Assembly (NCBI GenBank): GCA_032173965.1
Contig: JAVUNC010000004.1
Coordinates: 26,575,001 to 26,639,000 of the forward strand
DNA length: 64,000 nt
Direction of reading: 5' to 3'
Source: Sitta carolinensis
Lineage: Eukaryota > Chordata > Aves > Passeriformes > Sittidae
Shown: positions 1-14,761 of the stretch, piece by piece
How positions within the stretch are numbered: position 1 is the stretch's first letter
How the letters are laid out: every line of letters begins with the position of its first letter
Translations under genes and position numbers: made by a program
Notes under the pieces: model-generated
The model's input: the letters and a program-made list of their open reading frames with translations, nothing else
Databases searched by the model: none
What the model was told of the DNA's origin: nothing

Positions 1-2768
1 ATTTAAGAAGCACCAGAACTGCTTTTGTGGTTCAGTCAGAGCAACAGGAATACTAAACTGAACCCTCAGCTACAGTGTGCCCATCATTCAACTGCCTCTT
101 TGACAGATCTATGATGAGAAATGGCAAGACATTCAGTGAAGTTTAGGTCAGCCTGTTAGCCATACAATACATGCAACAATGGACCATTCTAAAGTAAGGA
201 GTTATGTTGTTCAGTGCATTCAATCAAATCAACTAACAGCCTGAGAAACCACGGTGCTCTGTGAGAAATTTATTCCTTGTAAGCTAGAGGCTTTTGGATC
301 ATCTGAAGTAGTGAAATAAGAGCTTGCTTTCAATACATGCACAGCTTGAAATTTAGGGCACCAACACACACCACAAAGCTCCAAGGACGAACACTTCTTG
401 TCACTACTAAGGCTTCAAACTCTCATGTTTCTCTCTCTTCTTTCCTCCTATAAACATATTTTTTTTTCTTTCATACTCTGGAAGTTTAATATGTTCTTTG
501 TTCCACAGACAGCTACCAGACCTGTTTCATCAGCTTCAACCTGAAAAAGCTGTCATGAGTTTATCTCTGAAATTCTTCTTGTGCTCCTAGTTCTCTGCTC
601 TCATGTGCTACCCCTAGAAGGTCTCCTCAAATTTTGACTTATGCCTCCTGCTCTCCCCTAAATTTATTTGAGTCTGTCTTTATTATCATTACCATTATTA
701 ATTCCCTACTTTATTCCTAGAGCTCTCAATTTTTAACCAATCAAATGAGACACTGATTAACTAGTTGGAGAAAGCATTAACCTGGGCTGCAGTGTTAATG
801 CTCTGATGGAATTAACAATCTTGAGGGATATAGGAAAGCAGTGGACTAGTCAGGACCCTGAATTTTAGGAGAGGAAACTTTCCGTTGATTAGCAATTTAG
901 ATTAGATTTCAGTATTTGGGTCTGTGGGATCCCCTAGGAAACTGCCTTTAGGGAAAAGGGATCTGAACAAAGCTGGCAGCTCTTTAAGGATATTTTTTTT
1001 AGAGCACAGTTCTTGATTTTCGCATGTAAGAAATCAGGTAAAGAAGGCAGAAGACCAACATGCCTTAGTATCTCCTGGGTAAAATGAAGTGCAAGAAGGA
1101 AATGCACAGGTGAGGAATAAGGGACATTTATCCAGGGAAGAATATGGGATGTTGTCTGAGTACATAGCAGTGGCATTAGGAAAGATAAAGCCCATTCGGA
1201 GCTTAATTTAGCAAGAGCTGCAAAGAATAAGAAGGGATTTACAGGTATGTTTGCCACAAAAGCAAGGCTAAAGATAATATACCTCTGCAATAAATAAGAC
1301 AGGAGAACTGGCAACAACCAACAGAGAGAAGACTGCGATATTAAAAATTTTTATTTGCTTCAGTTTTTACCTTTAATCTCAGTTTCCCACATCTCTGAAG
1401 TTCATGCTAAGTACTGGGGGACTGAAGTCCTTCCCATCCTAGGAGAAGGTCAGGTTTGAGGAACCTGAATCCTAAGTCCATGGTACTACATGAGATGCAC
1501 CCCCGGGGCCTAAGGGAATTGGCTGATATAGCTCTCTCCAAAGGATTAATCAGTAAGTAAGCAAAGAGAAATTTGTCTATTACAGAATGAATTGATAGGT
1601 GTCCTGGTTTAGATTAAGACAATAAGTGAACATAAATTGCAAAAATAAAAAGATAGTTCACCTGCTTTTATCAGCTATTAGAATAAGGATATGACACTAA
1701 AATTAGGTAAAAAAAATTATCTTTGTTATACACACACATGCTATTTTTAAATTTAACTGAGATGTAGATACTCACTTGAGGGAAGTATTTATACCACCTG
1801 GAGTCTTCAAGTTGAATCCAAAGTGTGTGTAAGAAAGCATAGATAAAGTACTTGGGTCATGGTACCAGGTAATAACAGACATGCATAGATATTGACCCCA
1901 AACTGAAAAATTATTTGGGAGGTATATTGTTGGGAAAAGAGATAAAAATATTAAGTTTCAGCTACTCTAATAGTGTCTAAGTGTGTCTTTTGCATGTTTG
2001 ATGCATACAGAAGCCTTCAAAGGGCTTAGGTAATTTTCATTCCCTTCCAATTCAATTGCTTCAGACTTTTACTTGTTCTTTTTCTCATTTTTAAGATATA
2101 TTTTCTTTGTTCTGTACACTCTCCTCACATAATTCTCTGCTCATATTCTTCCCTTTGGTAACAGCAACTAAAATTTATTCCTGATATTCTGTGTATTCAG
2201 GAACATTACACTACAAAAAAAACCTCAACAAAAACAAAACCAAACCAAATATATTTTAGAGGAACCGATAGAGAAAGTTGCATTTGTTTGTTTTCCATAT
2301 ATTTCCTCCTTAATCCTCTATTTGAAGCTATGAGCTCACACAATCACAGGGTAACATTCAGCTCAATGAGACAGCAAGCTATATTTCAGCTTTTGCTTTA
2401 AGCTCTGTTTCAGCTGCAATGCACACATTTCTGTTTCAGGAATTTTACATGCTACGAAGGGTATATATACTTTCAACTCCCATTTTTTTTTCATATTGCT
2501 GTTCTCTTTTTTCCATTTTTCTGAACCAGAATATAATATACATCTTATATCAGGCTGGATGCAACTTTCAGACTACTGGACCCCAGAGATGAAGTACACA
2601 CTCGTTTTCTCTTTGGATCAAACTATTTCCTTATTTATCTCAATAAGAATAAAAGCAATTTGTCCTATCTACAAGGCCAGATGAAATTACACTGCTTTCT
2701 GTTTCAGCTCTAAAACATTAAAATAATTAAAAAATCACTAGTCAAACTGTTTCATTCTAGAAGGAATG

Positions 2769-2789
2769 CTTGTGCTTTAAAAGCACAAG
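2769..2789. repeat. Perfect 10-bp inverted repeat (hairpin)
   Basis: The arms cttgtgcttt and aaagcacaag are perfect reverse complements around a single A. No neighbouring promoter, terminator or element end explains it. Confidence 0.6.
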
Positions 2790-3170
2790 TGCTGAATACT
2801 TTGAATACTTTTAATTTAGAAAGACAATAAAACAAGTAAAAACTCTAATAAGCAAAACTGAAGATTATTGCTGTCATACCATATGGGAGGATCACTACTT
2901 GGGCCATATAGCTGGAAACCATATGAAAAATAAAACATGATTTAGTATCTACAGTCTAGCTCATAGACAATGACCATGGGGAAAGCCATTATTGAAGTTC
3001 CTTCCACTCAGTCTTGCTTACTTAAATTCCTATTTTTGAAACAGTAGAAATTAATTTAAAAATACAAAATAATTGCTCCAATGTTTGGGTGCCTTTTTTA
3101 CTCTTGCTTTACAGTTTTGGTCATAATCTAAGGTGCTAGAAAAACTGTTTACCATGTTCAAGTTTTTGAA

Positions 3171-3330
3171 AATAAATAATAATAATAATAATATTATTAT
3201 AAATATATTATAATAAATTATAATAATCTTTAAAAATACTGAATCATCCCTTAAAATTTGAACTCCCACCTCCCAAACTTACCAAGATGTATAAAATATA
3301 TATACATACATATATATATATATATATTAT
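3171..3330. repeat. AAT-rich and TA-rich microsatellite pair
   Basis: An AAT/ATT run (3171-3227) that is partly self-complementary is followed, after about 70 bases, by a TA repeat (3296-3330) with one CA-type interruption. Confidence 0.85.
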
Positions 3331-6300
3331 CATAGTGATATGAAAATTTTGGAATACAGCTTAGCAAGTTATTACACAACACAAGGTGAAGAGAAAGAAA
3401 GGTTTGTTTAAATTTGTGTTCTGTATGTCAAACAATTTTCTAAGTAGCAGCATTAATTTCTTGAATTACTGAAGACCCCAAAAGAGAATATATATGCATT
3501 TTGGCATGCTAAGCTTCCATCCTTTATGAAGTAACATCCTCTGTTAACTAAACCCACATTTGACTTCCTCCTGTTCCTGACAAAATGCAAAGGAAAGACA
3601 AAATTTCCTTTTTATCGTACCATCTCTTGCCACTAGCACCAAGAGTTGCATTCTTTGCCTCCATACCCTTTGTTCCTCACTGGAACAACAATCAGTACAG
3701 CAGCAACAAGATAATTCAAGATTTCACCATGTAATCTGAGAGAAAATATGTAATTTGCAGCCTTTTTAACAGGCAGCACCTCTCCAAAAATTTGTCAAAC
3801 AGAAAATGAAAACAGCATAGGTAAATCAATGAACAGTAAGCAAACAATCTGCCTCTGATATCTTGGGTGGTACCAATTCACTTAGGAAGAGAAAAAAAAC
3901 AAATTCATTCTTTCATGAATCAGTTGTCATGTGGCTTCCAAGAGTTAAATGAAGTTCATCTGTTAGACTCAGATGTTGACTAAAACAGCTACCTGGATGA
4001 CTCTCCATTTTTCAAGGATTTTTAATTAATGGCTTCCATGTCCCCAGTTGCCTGTTTACTTGTGCTCCTCTCAATTTAATGCCAGTCTTTGATGACAACT
4101 GGGTTTATTGCTGTACCTGTGGAAACTGGTATCTTCAGCACTATTTCCCCTTGGAAATCTCTTCCTCTGCTCAAGATTGCAGTGTAAAGAACCTAGTTGT
4201 TATGGAAAACAGCAAAATGACTTTTCTTGGGTTTTATTGCTCTGATATTTTCTGAGAGTTACAGGTAACTCTTACAGTATTTTAGTATTGATTTTGAGAC
4301 AAGTCCTCTTTGACCTGAGAAATCTGAAAGGAAGAAAAATGCTGCACTGAAAAAGTAGAAGCTATCACCTGAATGCAGGTAACAGCCCCTCTAGGAGAAA
4401 CATTTGTAAAATCTGGGAAGTTTAGCAATGCAGCCGTAGTTCTGTCAATTGACCTCAAAGCTCTTCACCCTATATACAGAGATGGCACTGATTGCAGAAA
4501 AGAAAAATGAACTCTTTGGGTAGCGTGCTCACAGTGGAAGGGACTTCTGCTCAGGGAGAGTAAAGGCGATCTTTCCTTGTCTGTTCCTTCCACCACAGGC
4601 AATCAAAAAAGGCCAAATAAAGGTGATTACAGTTGTAATCTTTATTAGCAATGATTAGCATGGTAACATGAAGTGCTAGGTAACATGCTGCAACTCTGAA
4701 ATTTTATGAAGCACAACCAATACAAATCTACCAGTGAAGATAGTTTTACCTTGACAGTTGGAAAATTTGACATGAGAAAAAATTTAACATAACGCACACT
4801 GATTCAGAAGTCTGTGCAAATGACCTCTGCTTAATGATTTGAGTGGATGAGCAAAGAAATGTTTTTCACCTTCATACTGCAGTTTTTGAACTCTGCAAGT
4901 CATTTAAGCAAGATACATCTAGCAGATTTTTTTTTGGGGAAAGTGTTTGTAATATTCTATGGAAAATTTTTCAGAATTGTTGACTGATCTTTACCTAGGG
5001 TTTACTCACTTTGCCAAGGAAGAGAATCATAGAAGAAACAATATTTCTATAGTTCAGACTAGCATCAAAGCACTATCTGATCCAAGAATAAATGCAAGAG
5101 TATAAGAAAACATTTATTTGAACAAATGGACTAATGTATTATTTTTGTCTTTTATTCCTTTTTTTTTATTTATTTATTCCAGACATAGAAGACATTGAAT
5201 ACTTTATGCCTAGAACCAATTAGGTGCCAATAAAAAACTGATAACCAAGGACAGATATGGTATTTAGTATGGCAGAATATATCAGATCATCATGACATCA
5301 CTTAACCACTTAGTAATAGATTAAGAAGCATAGATGTTATTATTTGTTATTAGAATAAGAGAAAGAAAAGTAAAAAGGATTTGCACACACTGACCTTTGT
5401 TAACATGTCAAATTATAATCTCTTGCCATTCACCTAATAGTACAAGAGGATTGTAACCTCAAAAAAAAAAAAATTAACAGAGGCAGTAGCATTTCATTTT
5501 TCAATACTAAATTTACCAATGAGATCTTGATTAGGTTAGCCAAAGAGTATTTATACGAGTAAACCCTTGAAAATATTTTTCAAGGAGTGTTACAATTTCC
5601 AAGCATGTAAATATTAATGGAAAAACAAAATTAAACATCTTCAAGTCAGACAGTAATTCTCAAAGTTATAAAAAACCGAACAAGCAAACAAACAAATATT
5701 TTCACTGCTCAAATACATGCAGTCACACATGAGGTAGCTATTTCTCTACTGCAGATTTTGTTAAAAAAACCCAAATTTGACTTGTCATGTCCTGGCAAAC
5801 AGCATTTCAAAAAATGGCTTAGTCCTTATAAAGATTATTGTTCTGATATAAGCTATAAAAGCAAACAACAAAAATTATTTTCAGTTTGTCTCCAAGAGTC
5901 ATTTATGTCTTTATCTACCTTTGATATCTACTGTAATATAAGCAATCTAACTTCCTTCTATGGGTGTCTCACTGAGTAATTTCAATAGAGCAAACCTAGG
6001 AAAATGTTATGACTGTCCCTTCCAGCAGGGAATTAACAAGTCCAAGAGACCTACATATAACAATGCTTATGGATGCTCATAGAGAGCTGTGATTTTTGTA
6101 TTTGTGGTCCCTTTTCTCCACCTGTGACCTTCAAAGATAAAAGCTCACTTTTATAACTCTGATAGATTTTTTTCATATATCCAAACTGACATTTAGTAGA
6201 AGAAAATATGATGATTACTGTTCCTGCATTATTCTGCTTGCTATTTCTGAAGAGTGAACATTGCTGTATAGAGGACCTCTAACAGCATACAATCTGGAAT

Positions 6301-7619
6301 TGTAGTCTAAATAAACTCTTATAATGCTTCTATTGATCCAACATAGCACGCTCAGTGTAAATCCCAGACAAATCCAAAAAGACAATTAACTAAAGTTTTA
6401 TTACCTATAGAAACTAGTGGTAGGGAAGCCAATGTTGATTTTCTAATTGTGTTGTGTATAATTTACTTATTCTAGAACCATTTAATGTATCATTCTTACA
6501 TGCTTATATATGTTTCATATTGTACTGTTGTATATAAACAATTATTTCTAAGATGCAACTGTTTTAGCTGAATAACTCACTTTTTCCATTTTCTTTTATA
6601 TAAATATGCAATAATGCTTTTCTCCAAAACCAATTTTATGGTTTCTATCCCACTCCAATTTTTTAAAATATATTGTAACTGTTATTCTCTGGAAATAATT
6701 CTCAATTTCGAAAGAAAATGCCTTATAATTGACGATGAAACCTTGGTATTCTTTTGTCTGCTAAGTCATTTCAAGACAAAATAAACACATGTAATCTCTT
6801 GACATTAAAACTGACAAATTTAATTTACAAAGAGTTTGACCCTTGGCCACTTTAGAATTGCTTTTAAAACACAGGAAACAGGAACAATACCTATGAAACC
6901 AATGAAATCTCTTCCAAGAAGTGAAATGTGAAAGTGAAAATGAAACCTTTCAAATCAAAAGAAAAAAGTGCAGTTTTTATAGTAATGAGAAGGGGATCTC
7001 CACCCTGTCCTTTTATGTGGAACTGTTTATTACTGATTCTCCATGGTTCAAAAGGAATTAATATCAGAAGCAATGCCCATAATCCTAGAAAAATTTTGTT
7101 CCTTAGTGCATGTATTGCTGCTGTTGCTTGAAATATCTAATCTGTAGCTAACAAGGACAGATGGTTTTCCCATTCATTTCTAATGAGCCATTTTTAAAGT
7201 GTCAGCAGCATTTTTGTTTACTTGCTTGTTTAAATTTCCTATTTTATTAAGGTATTTCAAATGAAAAATATGAATGTTCTTTAAGGGAGCAGTTAAATGA
7301 AGGGCAGAAGAACAATCAGGAGTGAGTCTATTATGAATCATGTGCAATAGAAGCATTATAATATTAGTATTAGAAATAGTGAGGTAGTAAAATCTGTCTG
7401 AAAAACTTTTTCCAGACTTTTTTTTTGTGCATTACCTATCTTATTTCTATCCATTCTAATTTTAATTATCAACATCCCATACATCATCACATCCCACTAC
7501 ATCCCACCCAAGATTACTTTGTGGTGGCAGTACTTTTGTTATTGACCAGAACTGTAGCTACTAAAGACAAGCCATTGAATTTCAGTTTTAATAACATTGC
7601 TACATAATGTGATGAGGGG

Positions 7620-8170
7620 ATGAATTATGTTGAATATGTCTTTGTGTCCAGTAATTCAGTGAGTTTTGTCTATAAGGATGTTCTGGTACTGTCTGAAGTC
7701 TTGCTAAAGTCAAGAGAAACAGCATCCACAATCCTCTTGTTATCTGTCAAGCCAGTCATCTCATTTAATGCTATCACCAGGAATGTTTTCCCCTTTGTGA
7801 AAACATTCTCCTGAGCATCTTCTTTTGCATCATGTGTGTGGAAACAGTTTCAAAGTTTATTTGTTCCATCATCTTTCCAGGGACCAGGGTAAGGCTAACT
7901 GGGTCATAGTTGCCCAGATTCTCCTTCTTGCCTTTCTTGAAAGTAGCAGTCACATTCTCCATTCTTAGCCTTCTTTTTTCCTTCGTCCATTCCATTCTCT
8001 GGCATATTTCCATAACCTGTTTTTCTTCCAATCCTCAGGAACCTCTCCTTGTCACTGAGATTTTTTAGAGATAATCAAGAGTGGCCTCACAAGGACCTGA
8101 GCCATTTGCCTCAGGACTCATGATATCTCCTATCAGGACCCTGCAGCAGAGAGTCTCCCAGTGTTTGCCA
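7620..8170 (-). mobile_element. CR1 LINE fragment with reverse-transcriptase remnant
   Basis: The minus strand encodes FKKGKKE, then NYDPVSLT and PGKMMEQI, the spacing typical of the start of the CR1-type non-LTR retrotransposon reverse transcriptase (usual forms FKKGKKEDPGNYRPVSLT and PGKVMEQI). The DNA between 7640 and 7780 also matches avian CR1 in antisense. The open frame here (7774-8031) is broken on both sides, so the copy is dead. Both ends are truncated and I cannot place exact boundaries. Confidence 0.85.
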
Positions 8171-9060
8171 TCACTCGTCCTTCCGTCTGTCATTGCCTCA
8201 TGACTCAGGTTTAGCTGATTTAGATGCTTCACTGGCCAGGGCTTCTAGTTCATCCTTTGGTACTGGGTCATTGAGCCTACTCTGTAGTGGCAGAGCTCAG
8301 ATAGGACAGCAGCCCCCCTCCTGTTGTCAAGATTGCAAACTTCTTGCCTTCATTGTGACTGGAGTCTCAATTTCCAAAATCTTATGCAAGAGTCTTCCTG
8401 CTTCTCCTTCACTGTGTCTGGGAGTTCAGGTTCTTGTGTTTGTAGGGCCTTGGAGAGCATGATATTGTTCCCATTTCAGCTTCACAGACTGCTGATGGTC
8501 TTCTGAAGCTTCTTTACTTGGCAACAAGAGATCCTCCTCCAGCATACAAGTGCTTCCTCCAGGCAAGGACATTATCATCTGATCCCAGATTCAGCATGAG
8601 GTCCTGGACATCTCTGCAGCTCCAGGCCTACAAAACTGCATCTTCCCTGAGGAGCTCAGTCTGGTTTGAGGCCTCTAATGGGCTGATCTAGTTAGTCCTG
8701 TGGATGGACAGTGATATTGCCCTGCAGCACCTCACTACCTCAGTACACAGTGTTCTCAGTGGAGTTTCTGGTCCCTTTAACTCTGTTGGCTGTGCTCTGA
8801 GCTTGGCAGTTACATACACTCTTTCTAGCATTTGCTGAAAGCAGGCTTGGCTGTCCTTAATGTGGAGTCAGCTGGAAACAAAAAGCTTGAAGTCCCCATA
8901 AATCAAGAAAAGTCAGCAATAAAGCTTGTGGGACACTGCTACAGCTTGTAGGCAGTCACAGCCTTCTGTAGCTGTCCCTTCTGGAGAGCGCCAGGCACCC
9001 TGAAGCTCTTCAAAGGTTCACAGTAGTCCTCTGATGACCCCAGGAATTCCCAAGAAATTT
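8171..9060 (-). mobile_element. GC-richer repeat-like segment, perhaps upstream part of the CR1 copy
   Basis: This block is clearly richer in G and C than the surrounding intron and directly adjoins the CR1 reverse-transcriptase remnant on its 5' side. That suggests CR1 upstream sequence or another degenerate retroelement. I do not recognise specific protein motifs; the 89-residue plus-strand frame (8193-8462) is probably a shadow. Confidence 0.4.
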
Positions 9061-12000
9061 AGGATATCATATACCAGAGCCCATAAACTGTTGTGCAAAC
9101 TGCTTTGTTTGTTAGCTCTGCTCATGTATTAGTACATTATTTGCAAGGAAAATGTTTAGCTGTCTTAGAGCAATGATGAATTTGGGTAACATATTACATT
9201 TCATACACTCTCAAAGCTATGCTTGGGGTACCTTATTATTTTAGAAACTGGTTTACACTCTCTCCACTTAACCTATGAGTTCACAAAATGATCATTTTAT
9301 ATCTCTTTGTGTGTTTGTAAACAAAATACATTATAAAGAAATATTTAAAATATATCACCTAATGATTAAATATACCAGGTGGAACAATGCTAATGTTCAG
9401 GAAGAAAAAGTTGATGAGCTAACTTTGGTGGGGGAGGAGGTATTATCCAGGTACTTACTGTGTTTGTCTCAAATTTTAATATTTTATTTGGATTTTGAAT
9501 AAAAATATTCTAATTCTTTGAGATTGTTGAATTACAGCTAATATGTGCCCTAAGGAGTGCAGAATGTCAGTGACTGTTTGTTGCATGCAGATGAGGTGGC
9601 ACAGCAATGGGGTTTTTTTTGCTAAAGGCAATAGAAACCTTAAAGCTCATTTCACTGCAGCATAACAAGAAGCACACTTCACATTTCCAGTTGTTAGTAG
9701 TATTACCAGAGACGAACTATAAAAAACTTGCTAGCTGTGGAGGAAATACTTGTTTGTGCTTTCACACATTTCTTTAGCTAATTCATTAGTAAATCTCCTG
9801 ACCATCCATATAAATCTTTTAAAGATGGTTCTGAGTAAGAAATACATACATAGCTTGGTACAAAGATGAAGGACAAACCCTACAATTCTGAATGAAAGAT
9901 AAGTCAGAAATGCAGCAGAAAAATGTTTTGCTAAATGTCTCTGTAGCAAAAGAGGAAGAATTGTCCAAAGAACCCTGATGAAATTACAGATAAGAGCTGC
10001 TTGCAACAAAATGCTTCAGCATTTGGCACCTAGGATCATTAAATATGAAGGTGGTACACATCTGTGGGAAAACCTGCTTCTTGCTTTTGGGGGAAAAAAA
10101 TAATGAAGAGTATAGCAGTAGTTAAAAGGAATGTGGATAAAAACAGAAGGCACACTGAACACAGCATACCGTGACTTCTTTTAGAATTTTGTGATGGTTT
10201 AAAACTCATTCATTTAGAGATGAGCATATCTTTAAAATACACTTTGTAATTAAGCATGCTTTTACTTATAGATCTTTCAGATATTTACACATTCTGAACT
10301 TAGGAATCAACTGCTTCTACAACTGAGCACAGAGCAATTCTTGCATATTTCTGAGAAAATGCAGAGGCAGATTTTGACTTGCTTTTCCAAATAAATCCTT
10401 TCAAGAAGGGCAAGAAAGAAAAAAAAAACAAAACAGTATGCTGATTTTCTTTAACAAAACTGCAATTAAACTATGCATGACACTGAATATATCACAATGA
10501 CTTAAGACTGATCTTTTTTTAAGAGCTTAGCACTGGTTACACTAATGAAACACTCTTTTGTTATTCTGAAAAGACGTGGCTTCAAATGCTAAGGAGCAAA
10601 GAGGGCAAGATATTGTACTTGGAAATGCACTGAGAAAGTAACAACAAGGAGGCAGGATAAAAGTCTAACTCTGGTTGACAGTATGGTTATCCAAATTGTC
10701 ATCTAGCATAAATCATTATCTAAATAAAGACGAAGAAAGATGATCATGGCATGGTTACTAATTGAAGAAGCATTGCTAAAGAAGACTAGCACAGTTTGAG
10801 ATGAGTAGTAAAATCACTCAAAATACCCTCCTCTATGAATACAAATTATTCTTTCAACTGTAATCTAAAGGGAGGTAGGAGAACCATGGCCTCGTACAGG
10901 ATAAAGTAGAAAAGAGTTTAAATGGAGAGCATTTAAATACAGACAACTTTTTTGCACACCTTAGCAATAATTTCTCAGAAGCGCATAAGGAACTTGAGCC
11001 TCAAATTTTAAGGTGACATTGGCAGTTACCAACTTTCATCCTTGCAGAACTTAGTTGGAAGGAGAGGCTTCATCATTTTATAACAAAGCCAGGTTTATAA
11101 TATCCATAACTGTGAAGGGGTAAATGGAGACCTGGGATATAGTTGCACTAAAAGGATGTAAGAAAACATGCCAGAAGAAATATATCAAGGATAAGAATGA
11201 GAAGGCAGGAAAAATATCTGTTTCCAAATCAAAACAAACAAATAAAGACAAACAAACAAACCAAAACCCCAAGGGGTCTTGATTGCAAAAGTGATATATC
11301 AGGAGTGGATAACGTAGCATGAAGAACTGGACTTCAGTTTACACTGAGATTATAAATAGGTGTTTTAGTGGATGGATTCAAGTGCTGACAAAGGATAACT
11401 TTTTTGTACTCAGTGGAAGCAAACACTGAACTTGACATAAAACATAAAAGATAGATAAATGACATAAGAAAATATAATTAGATAGGTCTAATTTCCTGTT
11501 TAGTATGGAGAAGTCTATTTTTATGTCACAAACAGAAAAGCAGCAGCAAGGCACCATTTTTATTCTTTATAAAAACTCAACAACAAGTGTTGACAAAATG
11601 AATCTGTAGATTTCAATGTAAATATACAGAAAGAACTGAATACTTTGGAAAGATACTTGATTAATTCTTCACGTTCTAATATTATAATGATTACAGACAA
11701 GTTCCAAACTATTCTACATCATTAGAAACTCCAGTTCATCCATAAAATTATGTTGCCTGTTATTTGGAAAGAAGTCAAATAGATTTTCACTCAGAAGTTG
11801 GTAACAGCAAAGGAGACAGGGGCTTTAATAAGGGTTTGAGGTTATTAGGGCTAAACCTCAGAATTATCAATACAATAGGGAAGAGATAAGGAATTCAGCT
11901 GATACTAGATGTATCTGTCCATAAATGTTCAGGGCCATAGACTTCATGTTATCTTGAGAATTAAAGTCACATGACACTGGAAATATATGCATGATTTTTT

Positions 12001-14551
12001 TCTAAATTAATATACTTGCCATGCACCATGGGCCAAACTGAAAACTGAGAAGGAAGAAAATTATATTTTTCATTTTATCAGCTGAACATAAAATAAGTTG
12101 GATGAAAGGGAGCATATTAAAAACTATTCACATCCAACAACTCAAGCTTGACTACTGGTTCAGTATCTTTCTTAACTGATTTTTTAAAATAAAAATATGC
12201 ATCTAAGAAGGCTTTATTTTCTTTTTTTCCTGTTGGCATATGATTTATTTTTCTATGATGGAATCCATAATGAAAGGTATTCAGTGTGACAGATTTATTA
12301 ATACTTCAGTTTTGCCAGATAGTTTTCATTTCAAGATTCAACAATGAATAGCCCCAGATAAAGAAACTTAACTAAAAAGTAAAGTTTTTATTTAGTAATT
12401 ATGTATTGTATATTTATTGTCTTAACACATTTAATTTGATAGGAAAATGTTTCAATTTGCATTATATTCACTTTTTTCATATTAAAAAATATGTTTTAAT
12501 CTGTTGCACAATAAAGTACTATGTTTTTAAGTAACTGGTTTTCAGCTGGGCTTGTAAATATTTAAGAGAAAGTAAACTAATTAAGATTATCAAAGAATAA
12601 AAGAAAGCTGAATTTATCTATCCCTTATATTAATTTATGTTGCAAGTGATATCAAATACCATTCATGGTGTGTCCAATTTCAAAGAAATTCAGAAACTTC
12701 TGAGTATTGCTGCCAGCAGCCCAGCTTACAGCAGGAAAGCATACAGTGCCAAAACACAACCACTGGCAAGAAAACTTCACTGCCTATCACTGGTGCATTC
12801 TCAGAGCAGTTGCTATCCTGACTTTGGTCCAGAATAATGCCTGTCCAAAAACAATGCCTGGGCACAGCTCAAGAACTGCAATGATCTTTTCTGTTAGGTA
12901 ATTATAATGCAGTCATCATGTTTTAAATACATATATCCTGTCTTAATATCCTGGTTTTACATTTAATTTTAAATACTACATGTAAGAGGTTGGGTGTCCT
13001 CAGGTTCTGCCACTGCTTAGCTACCATAACACAAACACTTTGTCTTGTTGATGTAGCTTGTAAGAGAAAAGTATTAGCAAAGGTAATAAAAAACAACACA
13101 TTTTTTAAAATTAGGAGAAATTATGGTCTTTTAGCATCTATGAGTACAAACAAGGACAGCTCTAATGATTGAAATGAAATTGCTTTATAATATAAAAATA
13201 AAACATTGAGCTATACTAATTTTCCTTAGTGTTGCCAAGTCTCAGAGTTGCTTTCCACTCTAGATATCTCTGAATATGTTGGGTTTTTTGGTGTAACCTA
13301 CCCCTTGTATGTGATGATTCAATGGTATGTCTAATTTTCCTGTTCTGTTATGTCAACTAGGACAAATAGCTCTGAAAAAAATATGCCTGGTGCTTATACT
13401 TCAAGCCAATTTTCCTGTAAACATTTTCTGTAACACTTCAGTATTTGCCAAATCCAGAAAAAGTACTTCTTGAGCATTTTTATTCTCAATAAAAAAATAG
13501 GAAGTCCTTGGATTTGTGCATAAGTAGTTGACCCAGAAGAAGCTGTGTTACCTTCTGCAATATAATACAGGCTGAAAACTTGGGAAAATGTAAGGACAGT
13601 AAGGATTCATGGCTGCAAAATATCCATTCACCTAGAATTGTCCTTGAGGGTGGTAGACTACGAAGAACTACAAGCATCAGGAAAATAAGAACCACAAAAA
13701 TTAAAATATTTAACAATATTTTTACATTCCGACAGACTTTAAAAAGGGGTAAAAAAAATTTAAAAGATTTTAACAGGTTTTCTCAGCATTGCTAGACTTT
13801 CTGTTATTAGAATAAAAGTATTTTACCAAACTAGGAAGTTTAATGCCACATAGAAATACAGGTCTATAACACCACAAAATATTTTGGTTAAGTTCTGAAT
13901 ATAAGTTAATTTAAAACAAATATTATATATATTATGTTATTTAACTTAGTTATGTTTGGCTATTTGGGAAGCATTTCTCTGCTGTCAATTATGGTTTATT
14001 TCCTTTCTGATTATTTTCTGTATCACCAGGAATATAATCACTGTACAACAACTAGACTGTGTACCATGTACAGTTATTACACTGAACTCTATATGCAGCC
14101 TCAGCAGTGTCTATTAAGAATCTACAGGACTCTTCTAAACACCATTGATACCATAATATAGACAAATCCTGGCTTCATGGATCAGAAACTGATTACTAGA
14201 TTGTTTTTGGAATCTTAATGGTATTAAAATAAAATAATTATTAAACCATAAATGCATGCATGAAATAAAGATTGGAATTTAAGTTTAAAATAATATGGTT
14301 AGTGTCAAAGCCTCATGTTTTGTCTGAGTGGATATAAATTTTAGTTAAATTACTATTTTGTTGGTATTTTAAGCCACGAGGTGGCAGCAATGATATGATC
14401 TCCTCATCCAACTGCCCACTACCATTACTTCTACTCTTTAAATCATCTCTTGTGCTTATAGGACAAACATGACAAAAAGAGAAACTATATTTTCTTTGAA
14501 AAAGTACAGTTTTAAACTAGGTTACTTACTAAACGTTTTTCAAATAATACT

Positions 14552-14570
14552 TTATATATATATATATATT
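14552..14570. repeat. TA microsatellite
   Basis: A short alternating TA tract about 190 bases downstream of the exon F donor, within the intron. Confidence 0.8.
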
Positions 14571-14761
14571 ATTTTACCTATATAATTTTTTATATTTGGC
14601 TTTACAGGAAAGTACAGTGAAGCACTGTATCCATGACACAAGTCATTTGCCCATTTGTGTAATAACATTTCCTTCTCAATCTGGGAAACAAAATAATGTC
14701 TGGATACATAAGCCTGGCCTTCCTGGAACATGGCCATGTAGTGAGGAGGTGCAACACTTAC

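Larger units (their letters stand above)
1..14761 (-). other. EYS: EYS intron downstream of exon F (partial, at least 14.7 kb)
   Basis: The donor gtaagtg of exon F opens this intron and its acceptor is outside the window. It contains a minus-strand CR1 fragment (7620-8170) with adjoining GC-richer repeat-like DNA (8171-9060), simple repeats near 3171-3330 and a TA tract at 14552-14570. From 1 to 3170, 3331 to 7619 and 9061 to 14550 I see no gene or classified repeat; the open frames there look random. Confidence 0.8.

Noticed and set aside
934..1317. 127-residue minus-strand frame
   Set aside because: No recognisable domain, AT-rich composition with many Leu and Phe, and no splice or promoter context.
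1..14761. Search for the next EYS exon downstream of exon F
   Set aside because: I looked for a minus-strand exon completing the split Arg codon followed by an EGF pattern and saw none, so it most likely lies beyond the window.
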